This document shows, in pieces, positions 5,880-13,598 of a stretch of 14,107 bases of DNA (position 1 is its first letter; each line of letters begins with the position of its first letter). A program made the translations under genes and the position numbers. The stretch is from positions 819,419 to 833,525 of the forward strand of contig MU646355.1 in NCBI GenBank assembly GCA_026770585.1. The letters run 5' to 3'. The stretch comes from Baffinella frigidus (taxonomy: Eukaryota; Cryptophyceae; Cryptomonadales; Baffinellaceae). The notes under the pieces were generated by a model, which did no database searches, was not told the DNA's origin, and saw only the letters and a list, made by a program, of their open reading frames with translations.

Positions 5880-6730
5880 GAGAAACGCGAATAAAGGATC
5901 CGAAAGCAAACATGCTTTCTTTGCAGTCCTTTCTACGGAAGGGCTTGTCGTTGGCATATGTTGGGAGAAATTAAAACCTAAAGGACCTAAAGGAGGACCT
6001 AAAGGACCTAAAGGAAATTCGGAAATTCTAAACCCTGTTAGGAGTCACGAGGCGCGGGGCGTGGTATGTTGGGAGCTCGAAGAAGCTGATGGACCTAAAG
6101 GCAGGGGGACTTGATGTGATCCGAAAGGAAGCATGGCCTTTTTACAGAACGAGTTCCGGTGTCCGCCTATGTTGGGAGCTCGAAGAACCTGAAGGACCTA
6201 AAGAAATCCTCACGAGCCTCGGCACTGGAGAGCTCAATGCGATCCGAAAGCAAAAATGCTTTCTCTGCAGATCCTTTCTACGGAGGGGCGTGTCGTTGGG
6301 CCATGTTGGGAGCATTTAAAACCTAACGGACCTAAAGGGGGGCTTGATGTGGATCCGAAAGGAAGCATGGCTTTCCTACAGAACAAGTTCAGGTGTCCGC
6401 CTATGTTGGGAGCTCGAAGAACCTACAGGACCTAACGGGCGTGTCGTTCGGCTATGTTGGGCAAAATTAAAACCTAAAGGACCTAAACCTGCTTTCTCTG
6501 CAGATCTTTTCTAAGGAAGGGCGTGTCGTTGGTATACGTTGGGCGAAATTAAAACCTCAACGACCTAAAGGACTTAAAGGACGATCTTAGGACCTTAGCC
6601 GGTTTCTGCCGCGATCCTCTGCACCGGGGGGCCTGAATGTGATCCGCAAGAAAGCATGGCTTTTCTGCAGAACAAGTTCCGGTGTCCGCCTATGTTGGGA
6701 GCTCAAAAACCTGAAGGACCTTAAGGATCT
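5880..6730 (+). mobile_element. Alternating family A and family B repeats
   Basis: A cores (gatccgaaagcaaa-atgcttt, ctttctacggaagggcg, ttaaaacctaaaggacc) lie at about 5895-6020, 6210-6340, 6439-6488 (partial) and 6489-6580. B cores (gatccgaaaggaagcatgg, acagaacaagttccggtgtc, cgcctatgttgggagctcg) lie at about 6093-6205, 6341-6438 and 6613-6730. Both families end in ggacctaaag-type tandem tails and share gttgggagc, so they are related. There is no gene in this 850-bp stretch. Confidence 0.7.
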
Positions 6731-6895
6731 ATCTTGCTGCCTCTTTCCGCATTGAAACATTTCAATCAAAGGGTTGAGCGAGGAAGTGTGGAAGGGTGTG
6801 CAAAACCAGATGGGGCGGGTTCTGAGGATTCGTATTTTGGGCAGACTCTGATGCCCCAGATTCCTCCACAAACCTTCATGAACGACGGCTCCAAT
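6731..6895. other. No supported gene
   Basis: Unique-looking sequence between the A/B mosaic and a tandem duplication. One short open frame on each strand has no recognisable motif. Confidence 0.4.
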
Positions 6896-7052
6896 CGAAG
6901 CCAAATACCCTGCCACACAGCAGGGTACGCTACCAAGGGATTTTCTGGCCGAATTTAAGCGACTTTCCGGTACCTGAAATCGGAGCCAAATACCTTGTCA
7001 CACAGCAGGCTACGAAGGGATTGTCTCGCCGAATTTAAGCGACGTGACCTGA
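6896..7052 (+). repeat. Tandem duplication, about 85 bp x2
   Basis: Two units share agccaaatacc-tg-cacacagcagg, tac-aagggattnt and gccgaatttaagcgac. Unit 1 includes the small hairpin accctg / cagggt. A weaker relative occurs at 13503-13532 (ccacacagcgggctaccaag). Confidence 0.7.
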
Positions 7053-7115
7053 ATGGGCCAGAGGTTGAAAAAAAGGGATGACAAACAGCACAAAAAATGT
7101 TTGACAAACAGCGAG

Positions 7116-8815
7116 TGTCAGGGTTTGGGGTTTGGGGGTTGAGATTTAGGGATTGAGGTTTGGGGTTTGGGGTTTGAGGTTAGGAGTATAGGATTTGGGG
7201 GTTGGGGTTTGGGGTTGAGGGCTTGGGGTTGAGGGTTTGAAGTTTAGAGTGTAGGGTGTAGGGTGTAGGGTTTGGAGTTTAGGGTTTCGTGTTTCGGGTT
7301 TGGGGTTTAGGGTTCAGGGTTCAGGGTTTGGGGTTTAGGGTTTGGGGTTCAGGGTTTAGGGTTTGGGGTTTGGGGTTTTTTTCGGGTTTGGGGTTTAGGG
7401 TTCAGGGTTCAGGGTTTGGGGTTTAGGGTTTGGGGTTCAGGGTTTAGGGTTTGGGGTTTAGGGTTCAGGGTTCAGGGTTTAGGGTTTGGGGTTTAGGGTT
7501 CAGGGTTCAGGGTTTGGGGTTTAGGGTTTGGGGTTCAGGGTTTAGGGTTTGGGGTTTGGGGTTTTCGTGTTTGGGGTTTAGGGTTTGGGGTTTGGGGTTC
7601 ATGGTTTACCATTTAGAATGTAGTGTTTAGTGATTTGGGTTCAGGATTAAGGGTCGGGGGTTTGGGGTTTGGGGTTTAGGACGTAGGTGTAGTGCTCTTG
7701 ATTTATGGTTTGGGGTTTAAGGTTTAGGGTTTAGGGTTTAGGGATTTGGGTTTAGGGTTTAGGGTTTAGGGTTTAGGGTTTAGGGTTGAGGGTTGAGGGA
7801 TGAGGGTTGAGGGATGAGGGATGAGGGATGAGGGTTTAGGATCAAGGGTTTAGGGTTCAAGGGTTTAGCATTCAGGGTTTAGGGTAGAGGGTTTAGGGTT
7901 TAGGGTTTAGGGTTCAGGGTTTAGGGGGTACGGTGCAGGGTTTAGGGTTTAGGGTTACGGGTTTAGGTTTTAGGGTGGAGGGTTTAGGGTTCAGCGTTTC
8001 AGGTTTGGAGTTTAGGGTGTAGGATTTAGGGTTGAGGGTTTGGGGTTCAGGGTTTAGGGTGTAGGGTTCAGGGTTTAGGGTTTAGGGTTTAGGGTTTAGG
8101 GTTTAGGGTTTAGGGTTTAGGGTTCAGGGTTTCGGGTTGACGGTTTGGGGTTCAGGGTTTACGGTTTAGGATGTAGTGTTCAGGGTTCAGGGTTAAGGGT
8201 TAAGGGTTAACGGTTTTGGGTTTTGGGTTTAGGACGTTGGTGTAGTGTTTTTGATTTATGGGTTTGGGTTGAGGGTTGAGGTTTGAGGGCGTAAGGTTTA
8301 GGTTTAGGGTTTAGGGTTCAGGGATTTGGGTTTAGGGTTCTGGGTTTAGGATTTGGGGTTTAGGGTTTGGGGTTTAGGGTTTAGGGTTTCGGGTTTCGGG
8401 TTTCGGGTTTCGGGTTTGGGGGTTTGGGGTAAGTGGTTTTGGGTTTTGGGTTTTGGGTTTAGAATTCAGGGTTTGGTTCAGGGTTTAGGGTTTAGGATTA
8501 GGATGTAGTGTCTAGGGGTTTGGGTTACGGGTTAAGGGTTACGGCTTAAGGGTTGAGGGTTAAGGGTTTGGGGGTTGGGGTTTAGGGCTTAGGTGTGGTG
8601 TTCTTAGGGCGTAAGGTTTAGGTTTAGAGTTGAGGGTTCAGGGTTTAGGGTTTAGGTTTAGGGTTTAGGGTGTAGTTAGGTTTAGGGTTTAGGGTTTAGG
8701 GTTTAGGGTTTAGGTTTCGGGTTTAGGGTTAAGGGTTTCGGGTTTAGGGGTCAGGGTTTAAGGTTCAGGGTTCATGGTGTTTGGTTTGGGGTTTAGTGTT
8801 TAGTGTTTAGTGTTT
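7116..8815 (+). repeat. 1.7-kb degenerate TTTAGGG array
   Basis: Heptamers TTTAGGG, TTCAGGG, TTTGGGG and variants fill the interval with no coding capacity. Higher-order repeats are visible. A block of about 90 bp near 7290 is repeated from about 7382 and again near 7500. The non-telomeric phrase aggacgtaggtgtagtgctc, ttgatttatgg (about 7678) recurs near 8231 and, weaker, near 8590. The array therefore grew by duplication of segments, not only by heptamer addition. Confidence 0.9.
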
Positions 8816-8896
8816 TGGTGCGCAGGTGCTCTCGCAGCACGGGCCCATCCCGCCCCCTCCGTCTTCCAGTGCCGTGCTCTCTCTGAAACGCTGCGT

Positions 8897-8981
8897 CCGA
8901 CCGAGGCTCGTCACCTGTCCGACCGAGGCTCGTCACCTGTCCGACCGAGGCTCGTCACCTGTCCGATCGAGGCTCACACGT
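8897..8981 (+). mobile_element. Insertion 1: 22-bp tandem repeat element
   Basis: Three and a half units of ccgaccgaggctcgtcacctgt (22 bp), ending gatcgaggctcacac. Compared with the intact gene (tgcgttggcg), the insertion is flanked by a duplicated CGT. The ending is the same as in insertion 2. Confidence 0.7.
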
Positions 8982-9188
8982 TGGCGCGCAGACGACGCAG
9001 CGCTCCGCAGGGTGCTTCGGGCGAGGGACGGCAACGTGAAGAAGGCGCACACTCACCTCACTGAGGTGCTGGATTGGCGCGCCTCCCACCGGCCGTGGGA
9101 AGCAGTCTGCCCCGTATGCGCTTCCCACCCGCGGGGGCACTCTATGAGGCAAGTGGGCTGGGACAAAGAGCGCCGCCCAGTCTTCTAC

Positions 9189-9263
9189 TTGAGACCCCGC
9201 TTAGGAGGAAAGAGGCCGCGCCGGATTGAGGCTCATCACCTGTCCGACCGAGGCTCACACTAC
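9189..9263 (+). mobile_element. Insertion 2: same family, in-frame
   Basis: 75 nt between VFY and SSLAQ of the CRAL-TRIO domain. It ends cctgtccgaccgaggctcacac, like insertion 1, and duplicates TAC. It adds 25 residues without a stop (LRPRLGGKRPRRIEAHHL...). Confidence 0.7.
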
Positions 9264-9355
9264 TCCTCGTTGGCACAGTCGCTCGACCGCTTCGACTCCT
9301 CGGCGAACATGCTTCACCTCCAGGGCATCCTCGAGACGTGGGCGCGCCTCGAGCG

Positions 9356-9534
9356 GATCTTATCCGGACGAGTATTTTCCGGAAATACAATTTTAAAAGT
9401 ATTTTCAACGAAATTTATCACACAATTTACCTGTACTTTTTAAAATGGTCACGTCCGTGTAGTAATTTTCGTAGCAGATCGGTTCGGTGGTCCCCGAAAT
9501 CGTATTTTCGGAAAATGCTCGCCGCGATGAGATC
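9356..9534 (+). mobile_element. Insertion 3: MITE with GATC target duplication
   Basis: A 171-bp AT-rich element (9360-9530) lies between two GATC copies (9356-9359 and 9531-9534), where the intact gene has one. The ends are imperfect inverted repeats of about 30 bp (left cgagtattttccggaaatac; right cgtattttcggaaaatgctcg). Interior gtgtagtaattttc is shared with the element at 13082-13243. Confidence 0.75.
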
Positions 9535-9669
9535 GGGCGCGCGCCGACGGATGGCAAGTGGGTCTACATCCTGGACCTGCAGGGGTTCGGGATGCGCGAC
9601 GCGCTCAACCCCGCCACGGGCCTCAAGACATGCGTCATCGTCAACAAGTACCCCGAGCGCCTCTCGAAA

Positions 9670-9734
9670 AACCCCAACCTCAAGCCCTTCACCCTGAACC
9701 CCACACCCTAAACCCAAAACCTTCAACCCTAAAC

Positions 9735-9773
<39 letters not shown>

Positions 9774-9834
9774 ACCTTAAACCCTAAACCTTCAAACCTA
9801 ACCCCCAAACCCGAAACCTTACCCCCCCACCAAG
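9670..9834 (-). repeat. Insertion 4: telomere-like block inside an exon
   Basis: About 165 bp of CCCTAAA / CCCTCAA / CCCCAAC heptamers (TTTAGGG type on the minus strand) between ERLS and KLIFLD of the CRAL-TRIO copy. The intact gene reads straight through this point. No clear flanking duplication beyond AAG/AAA ambiguity. Confidence 0.8.
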
Positions 9835-9910
9835 AAGCTGATCTTCCTCGACGCCCCGCGCGTGTTCTCAGGCCTGCTGAACATCCAAAAAAAATCCAAG
9901 AAAAGCTCAA

Positions 9911-10021
9911 AAAAGTTTGTCCCCCAGCGAGACAGGGAAACCTTTATTACCATTAATACTACACGCACCTCCCGTATTTGCGAGTAACCCCTGCATGCGT
10001 CTGCCTGTCGCCTGGCCGTGC
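9911..10021. other. No supported gene
   Basis: Unremarkable sequence after the truncated CRAL-TRIO copy, up to the family B repeat. Confidence 0.4.
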
Positions 10022-10118
10022 CTCTTTTAGGTCCTTCAGGTTCTTCGAGCTCCCAACATAGGCGGACACTGGAACTGGTTCTGCAGAAAAGCCATGCTTC
10101 CTTTCGGATCACATTCAG
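10022..10118 (-). mobile_element. Family B repeat copy, inverted
   Basis: Complement of the 6093-6730 B units: aggtccttcaggttcttcg, gctcccaacataggcggac, gccatgcttcctttcggatc. Confidence 0.7.
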
Positions 10119-10164
10119 AAATCGAGACAGTCTCGAGGCGGGCCTATCTCATGCCACCTCAAAG

Positions 10165-10278
10165 ACGTACCTCTCTCATAAGAAACTGTTTCCCCCTAGG
10201 ACCCCACAGTAGGCCTAGCCCAGGTCCCTATGGTGGTCATAGGGGGGGGCGCTTTCTTATGAGCGAGGTACCCCTGTA
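10165..10278. mobile_element. MITE family 1, intact-length copy
   Basis: Left end gacgtacctctctcataag is slightly diverged. The interior has ccccctaggaccccacagtagg. The right end is cttatgagcgaggtacccctgta. It lies about 9 kb from the cluster at 300-1240. Confidence 0.75.
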
Positions 10279-10292
10279 CAGCGGTGGCACAA

Positions 10293-10364
10293 AGTCAGGC
10301 CGTTTATAAAGCAACACCGAAGCTTGACATTTGAACCATTTCTGAAGAAATCCTCGCCCGAGTG
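10293..10364 (+). repeat. Short dispersed repeat, copy 1
   Basis: tcaggccgtttataaagcaac, accatttctga and aaatcctcg recur at about 11800-11868 (tcaggccgtttgtaaagcaac, gccatttctgacaaatcctcgg). 10365-10401 holds nothing recognisable. Confidence 0.5.
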
Positions 10365-10401
10365 GCTGCCATGTATTCCCCTGCGTGAAGGCCTTGTATA
10401 C

Positions 10402-10531
10402 TGACACTTATTGACACTTATTGACTTTATTCGAAAGTGAGAATGCACGGTGCAAGAATTGAGGCGAGGTTAGGAAAACGTCTGGGTTCTGCACCAGATT
10501 TTTCCTGCCCAAGAAACTGCCACTACCCATA
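10402..10531 (-). repeat. Tail repeat, inverted partner of 5755-5878
   Basis: On the minus strand: tatgggtagtggcagtttcttg, ttttcctaacctcgcctca, gcaccgtgcattc, gaataaagtcaataagtg (last unit duplicated). Confidence 0.55.
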
Positions 10532-10546
10532 AGGAAAAACCACGAC

Positions 10547-10837
10547 TTTAGGTCCTTTAGGTCCTTTAGGTTTTAATTTCTCCCAACATATGCCAACGAC
10601 ACGCCGTTCCGTAGAAGGGATCTGCAGAGAAAGCATTTTTGCTTTCGGATCGCGTTTAGCTCTCCAGTGCAGAGGCTCGTGAAGAGGGGATACAGGGCGG
10701 CTCTCTTGGGGTGGGTGAAGGTATGCGACACCGCTCCCATGCTCACTGACACGCACCGAACCCAAGTCAGCCTTAATGAGGCTCATGGTATCCCATGGTT
10801 GAAGTATAAAAGCTCCAACCACGAATACCCCACAAGG
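10547..10837 (-). mobile_element. Family A repeat, long inverted copy
   Basis: Matches 3189-3473 over its whole length on the opposite strand, with roughly one base in seven changed. Left end ttgtggggtattcgtgg; right end the acctaaagg tail. The small open frames in it (KLKPKGPKGPK and similar) recur in every copy but break freely, so they are unlikely to be selected protein. Confidence 0.65.
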
Positions 10838-11068
10838 AGAAAGAGATTGTGTGGGGGTGTGAGATGAGACAGATGTCAAACCAAACGCATGTAGAGGTTT
10901 CCCCCAATGTACGGAAGTCAGCGAGCGAGAGAGTGAGAGAGGTGGATGTGGAAGGGTTTCCCCTAGGTTACACAGTGGGGGGAGGAGATCGGGGATTTTG
11001 TAAATCCCGTTAGCACTGTCAAACACCGACCCATTATAGTGCCCACCCGCATTAGCGTTCACGCGTGA
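10838..11068. other. No supported gene
   Basis: Mixed sequence with a GA-rich patch (10922-10942). An open frame on the minus strand (10523-11062) mostly overlaps the family A repeat. Confidence 0.4.
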
Positions 11069-11156
11069 CGTTAGGGGGTTAGGGGTTAGGGGTTAGGGGT
11101 TAGGTGTTAGGTGTTAGGGGTTAGGGGGTAGGGGTTAGGGGGTAGGGGTTAGGGGC
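11069..11156 (+). repeat. TTAGGGG tandem array
   Basis: About twelve units of GGTTAGGG/GGGTTAG with GTGTTAG and GGGTAG variants. It is more homogeneous than the TTTAGGG blocks. Confidence 0.85.
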
Positions 11157-11430
11157 AAGTCACACGCGTCAGAGCCAATCCACACGCGCTAGAGCTCAAC
11201 CACTCGCGGCAATGCCTACCCACACGCTTCAGTTAGTGTGTAGTGTTTAGTGTTTAGTGTTTAGCGTTCAGTGCAACTTGAGAATAGTCGGTCGACCCGA
11301 GTGAGGCAGAGCTAGAAAAATGCGTCAGAGCCAATCCAGATGCATCAGAGACAATCAGAGCCAATCCACACTCGTCAAAGCTGACCCCAACGCGTCAGAG
11401 CCCGCCACACGCGTCAGAACCCGCCACACA
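11157..11430 (+). repeat. CACGCGTCAGAGCC minisatellite, with TTTAGTG run and R1 piece inside
   Basis: Degenerate units like cacacgcgtcagagccaatc occur at 11157-11228 and 11322-11430. Between them lie a tttagtg run (about 11230-11265) and an R1 fragment (about 11272-11316: caacttgagaatagtcgg, acccgagtgaggcagagc). The two halves were probably one array split by the intervening sequence. Confidence 0.65.
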
Positions 11431-11877
11431 CTGCAGAGCCTTTTAAGAGTGGAGCCGCGTCCTCCCACCTGCCCGAAATTATTCAGCCTCAGATCACAAG
11501 GGCCGTTCGCACCGTGCGCGTGCGCTCCTCGTCCAGTGTGCCATTCCGCCGCGCCTTCCACCTGATAAGCCGTTCAGCATCACGTTCGGCCCCTCCCCGG
11601 GCGCGCTGCTCATTCAACACCTGCCGTATCCCTGCAGGTTGGCTCCTCAAAACCCGGAGCAGCACTGCCGCATGCGCGCGCTCGCTCCCGATCGAGCGTG
11701 CGCATCCATCGCGTCTTCCAGCTGTGCGCATGATGAGCAGTTCAGTTTCCGCGCCCAGGCCCTTCCCTTCCGCCCTGCTCATCGAGCAGAGAAGGTACCG
11801 TTCAGGCCGTTTGTAAAGCAACTGGCCGACAGTTGGAGCCATTTCTGACAAATCCTCGGTCGCGCTGAGCGGGTCTA
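11431..11877. other. Coding-ambiguous GC-rich region
   Basis: Open frames exist on both strands, including part of a 253-codon minus-strand frame, but none shows a family motif. gccatttctgacaaatcctcgg near 11850 is part of the short dispersed repeat. Confidence 0.35.
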
Positions 11878-12256
11878 GCACAGCGACGCGTTGAACCTCT
11901 TCCGGAAGAACGAGCGCGACGCGAGGGAGAGCTCCAGACGGCGGCTGGGGGCGCGCAGGCGGCGCGGACGGATTCAGGGCTGGGCGGGGGGAGCAGTTGT
12001 GGGCGTCGCTTCGGAAAACGATTGGGCAGGGCCAGCGCTGAGGGGGCGCGTTAGGATGGGGGAGAAGGGGGAGCAGGCCCCGTGGTATGGGGAGGGGGTT
12101 GGGAACATGCTTGACAAGATGAGCGTCGGGATGCAGCAGGCTGTGGACGGGATGCAGGAAGGGGTCGAGGTGCCCGCCAGCCCTCATCTGAAGAAATGCA
12201 GGGCTTTGCCTGGTTTTAAAAGGTGGTTGGGGTGGGTGAAGAGAGCCCAACGGTAA
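11878..12256 (+). CDS. Unknown protein, possible terminal exon
   Basis: Open from just after gtctag (a possible acceptor, and an in-frame stop otherwise) to TAA at 12254-12256. The frame reads HSDALNLFRKNERDARE, then a basic Arg-rich stretch, then GEQAPWYGEGVGNMLDKM, SVGMQQAVDGMQEGVEVP and a basic end FKRWLGWVKRAQR. The helix-like Met/Gln/Val repeat and the balanced composition look protein-like. The first ATG is at 12056 (66 residues). Upstream exons were not found. No family recognised. The opposite-strand frame (12250-11489) is proline-rich and less convincing. Confidence 0.35.
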
Positions 12257-12493
12257 CAGTTCACAACCAACCGAAGTCGCATTGGCGACATTGTGATATG
12301 AGCGATCGCGACTGTCAAAGTTTCACCTATTTCTCTTTCGGGCCAGAACCGAAGCAGAGGTGTCGTGAGACCTAGTTGAGCGACTTGGAAACAACTTTGA
12401 CGCGAAAGAGAGCGCCATGCCACACAGAGGGCTTCGAAGGGATTTCGTGAATACCCCCAAGTGAATGATTTGTAGGTCCTTACGGTAGGCCAT
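12257..12493. other. No supported gene
   Basis: Mixed sequence up to the inverted repeat arm. gtccttacggtaggcc at about 12477 repeats the core of the small elements near 590. Confidence 0.4.
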
Positions 12494-12540
12494 CCGTAGG
12501 GACATAGGGTCGTTCCTACGGATATCCTAACCGACTCTTG
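12494..12540 (+). repeat. Left arm of a long-range inverted repeat
   Basis: ccgtagggacatagggtcg, cctacggatatcctaaccg, actcttg match, inverted and with about five differences, 13545-13590. The arms enclose about 1.0 kb. Confidence 0.75.
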
Positions 12541-12569
12541 GTGGCTCAGCCACCAATAATCCCTGCGCA

Positions 12570-12655
12570 TTACAGCCCCCGCTGTGTGGAATCGGGTGTC
12601 ACTAGGACGCGCGAGTCCGACCCCATGCCCGTACAGCTGAGCTATGCGCGATGTG
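12570..12655 (-). pseudogene. tRNA-like fossil
   Basis: The minus strand reads cgcgcatagctcagctgtacgg: an excellent RNA polymerase III A-box (TAGCTCAGCTGTACGG), with a D-stem gctc / gggc. About 50 nt on, acccgattcc resembles half a B-box. The gcgcat start can pair with atgcgc near 12568. The anticodon and T arms do not fold cleanly, so this is a decayed tRNA or a tRNA-derived element head. Confidence 0.3.
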
Positions 12656-12670
12656 CTTATCCTAAGCGCT

Positions 12671-12744
12671 GTTGTGTTACTAGTTCCGAGGGGTGCGCGG
12701 AACTAGTAACACAACACTCGGAACTAGTAACACAACCCTCGGAA
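12671..12744. repeat. 18-bp stem hairpin plus tandem copy
   Basis: gttgtgttactagttccg (12671-12688) pairs perfectly with 12698-12715. The second arm is then repeated directly (12719-12736). So there is one inverted and two direct copies of a 21-bp unit. Confidence 0.85.
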
Positions 12745-12875
12745 CGTTCACGGCCGTGAACGCTGGCACAGCACGAGCGGTAGGCAAATGCTGGCACGTT
12801 GGGGGTTGGGGTCGAGGATTGAGGATTGAGGTCGCAGCGGTTTCGGATATCCTGATTTGGTGCTCTGCGGTATCA

Positions 12876-13017
12876 AACCGTAAACCCTGAACCCTGCACC
12901 CTGAACCCCAAACCCTCAACCCTCAACCCTCAACCCCAACCCCTAACCCGAAACCCTAAACCCTAAACACTAAACACTCAACACTATACCCTAAACCCTA
13001 TATCCTTAACCCTGAAG
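12876..13017 (-). repeat. CCCTAAA telomere-like block
   Basis: Heptamers ccctaaa, ccctgaa, ccctcaa, acactaaa; this is TTTAGGG type on the minus strand, opposite to the large array. The upstream 12745-12875 shows nothing recognisable. Confidence 0.9.
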
Positions 13018-13033
13018 CCTAGTGCCATCGCAG

Positions 13034-13072
13034 GCATTTGGCGAGAACACCGGGAAGATGATCGACCACAAG
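13034..13072 (+). CDS. Possible small exon of unknown gene
   Basis: 39 nt flanked by gcag| and AAG|gtctgg, reading AFGENTGKMIDHK in the open frame. It has a good acceptor and donor and reasonable composition, but no partner exons are visible. It could be a remnant. Confidence 0.25.
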
Positions 13073-13081
13073 GTCTGGCTT

Positions 13082-13243
13082 TACCACACGAGGCTGACCA
13101 ATCACCCTTTTTAAAACCCGGGGAGCTATACATGTGAGGCAGAGTGTAGTAATTTTCATCAGTTTGGTCTCGCTGAAAGCGGAGGCTGTGAAAACGCCTA
13201 CAATCAACATTTAAAAAGGGTGTTGGATCAGCCTCGTGTGGTA
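13082..13243. mobile_element. MITE-like element with 32-bp inverted ends
   Basis: Left arm 13082-13113 (taccacacgaggctga...cccttttta) and right arm 13212-13243 pair with about three mismatches. The interior gtgtagtaattttcatcag resembles that of the insertion at 9360-9530, although the ends differ. Confidence 0.7.
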
Positions 13244-13327
13244 CGGGGTTAGGCTTTAGGGTGAAGGGCGAAGGGGTTAGGGGGTTTAGGGTTCAGGGTT
13301 GAGGGGGTTTGGGGGTTGGGGGTTAGG
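13244..13327 (+). repeat. Short TTAGGG-type degenerate repeat
   Basis: ggggttaggctttaggg through gggggttgggggttagg. 13328-13544 then shows nothing beyond the small match to 6910 at 13503. Confidence 0.7.
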
Positions 13328-13544
13328 TCCCTGCATCAGGATCTCCCGGCCGCGTCAGAAGTTTCATCCTTTTTACTACCAAAACTTCCTTTTCATACCC
13401 CAATTCGTTTTAAAATGATTAGATGGACAGGGTGGGCCAAGGACGTGCAGTAGAGAGCATGGCTCGTGCAGTCTGAATCGGAAGTTCTAGTGTTGTACGC
13501 TTCCACACAGCGGGCTACCAAGGGATTCTTGGCTGGATGTCCAT

Positions 13545-13590
13545 CAAGAGTCGGTTAGGATATCCGCAGGACCCGCCTATGTCCCTACGG
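13545..13590 (-). repeat. Right arm of the long-range inverted repeat
   Basis: caagagtcggttaggatatcc, gcaggacccgcctatg, tccctacgg; partner of 12494-12540. It lies directly next to the large hairpin that follows. Confidence 0.75.
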
Positions 13591-13598
13591 TATTGCCT

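Larger units (their letters stand above)
8860..9910 (+). pseudogene. Second CRAL-TRIO copy interrupted by four insertions
   Basis: Carries the 3' end of intron 1 (from gctctctctgaaacg), the acceptor gcgcag at 8991, and exon 2 from 8992 to about 9886. The protein matches the minus-strand gene with only a handful of substitutions (Y/H, I/L, A/T, D/N, L/F, W/L). Insertions: 8897-8981 (in the intron remnant), 9189-9263 (in frame, 75 nt), 9360-9534 (175 nt, introduces stops) and about 9670-9834 (telomere-like, introduces stops). Homology fades after LLNI, at an A-rich run. Exon 1 and exons 3-5 are absent. It is broken unless the inserts are spliced out; none of the three exonic ones has a GT donor at its left edge. 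Confidence 0.75.

Noticed and set aside
5878-6319. Short proteins with KLKPKGPKGPK text
   Set aside because: They recur only because the A repeat and its 9-bp tail recur, and the frames break between copies.
7116-8815. A true chromosome-end telomere
   Set aside because: Too degenerate, with higher-order repeats, and followed by gene-copy DNA on the far side.
8897-8978. CRISPR-like array of 22-bp units
   Set aside because: The units are directly adjoining with no unique spacers, and the context is eukaryotic.
9360-9534. Insertion 3 as an ordinary GT-AG intron
   Set aside because: The left edge is GATC|TTAT with no GT, and the target duplication places the edges at GATC; kept as an insertion, with unusual splicing only a hypothesis.
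11489-12250. 253-codon minus-strand open frame
   Set aside because: Proline-rich with no motif; long chance frames are common at this GC content, and the opposite strand at 11878-12256 looks more protein-like. Not fully excluded.
12570-12655. A functional tRNA gene
   Set aside because: The anticodon and T arms do not pair well and the B-box is only half matched.
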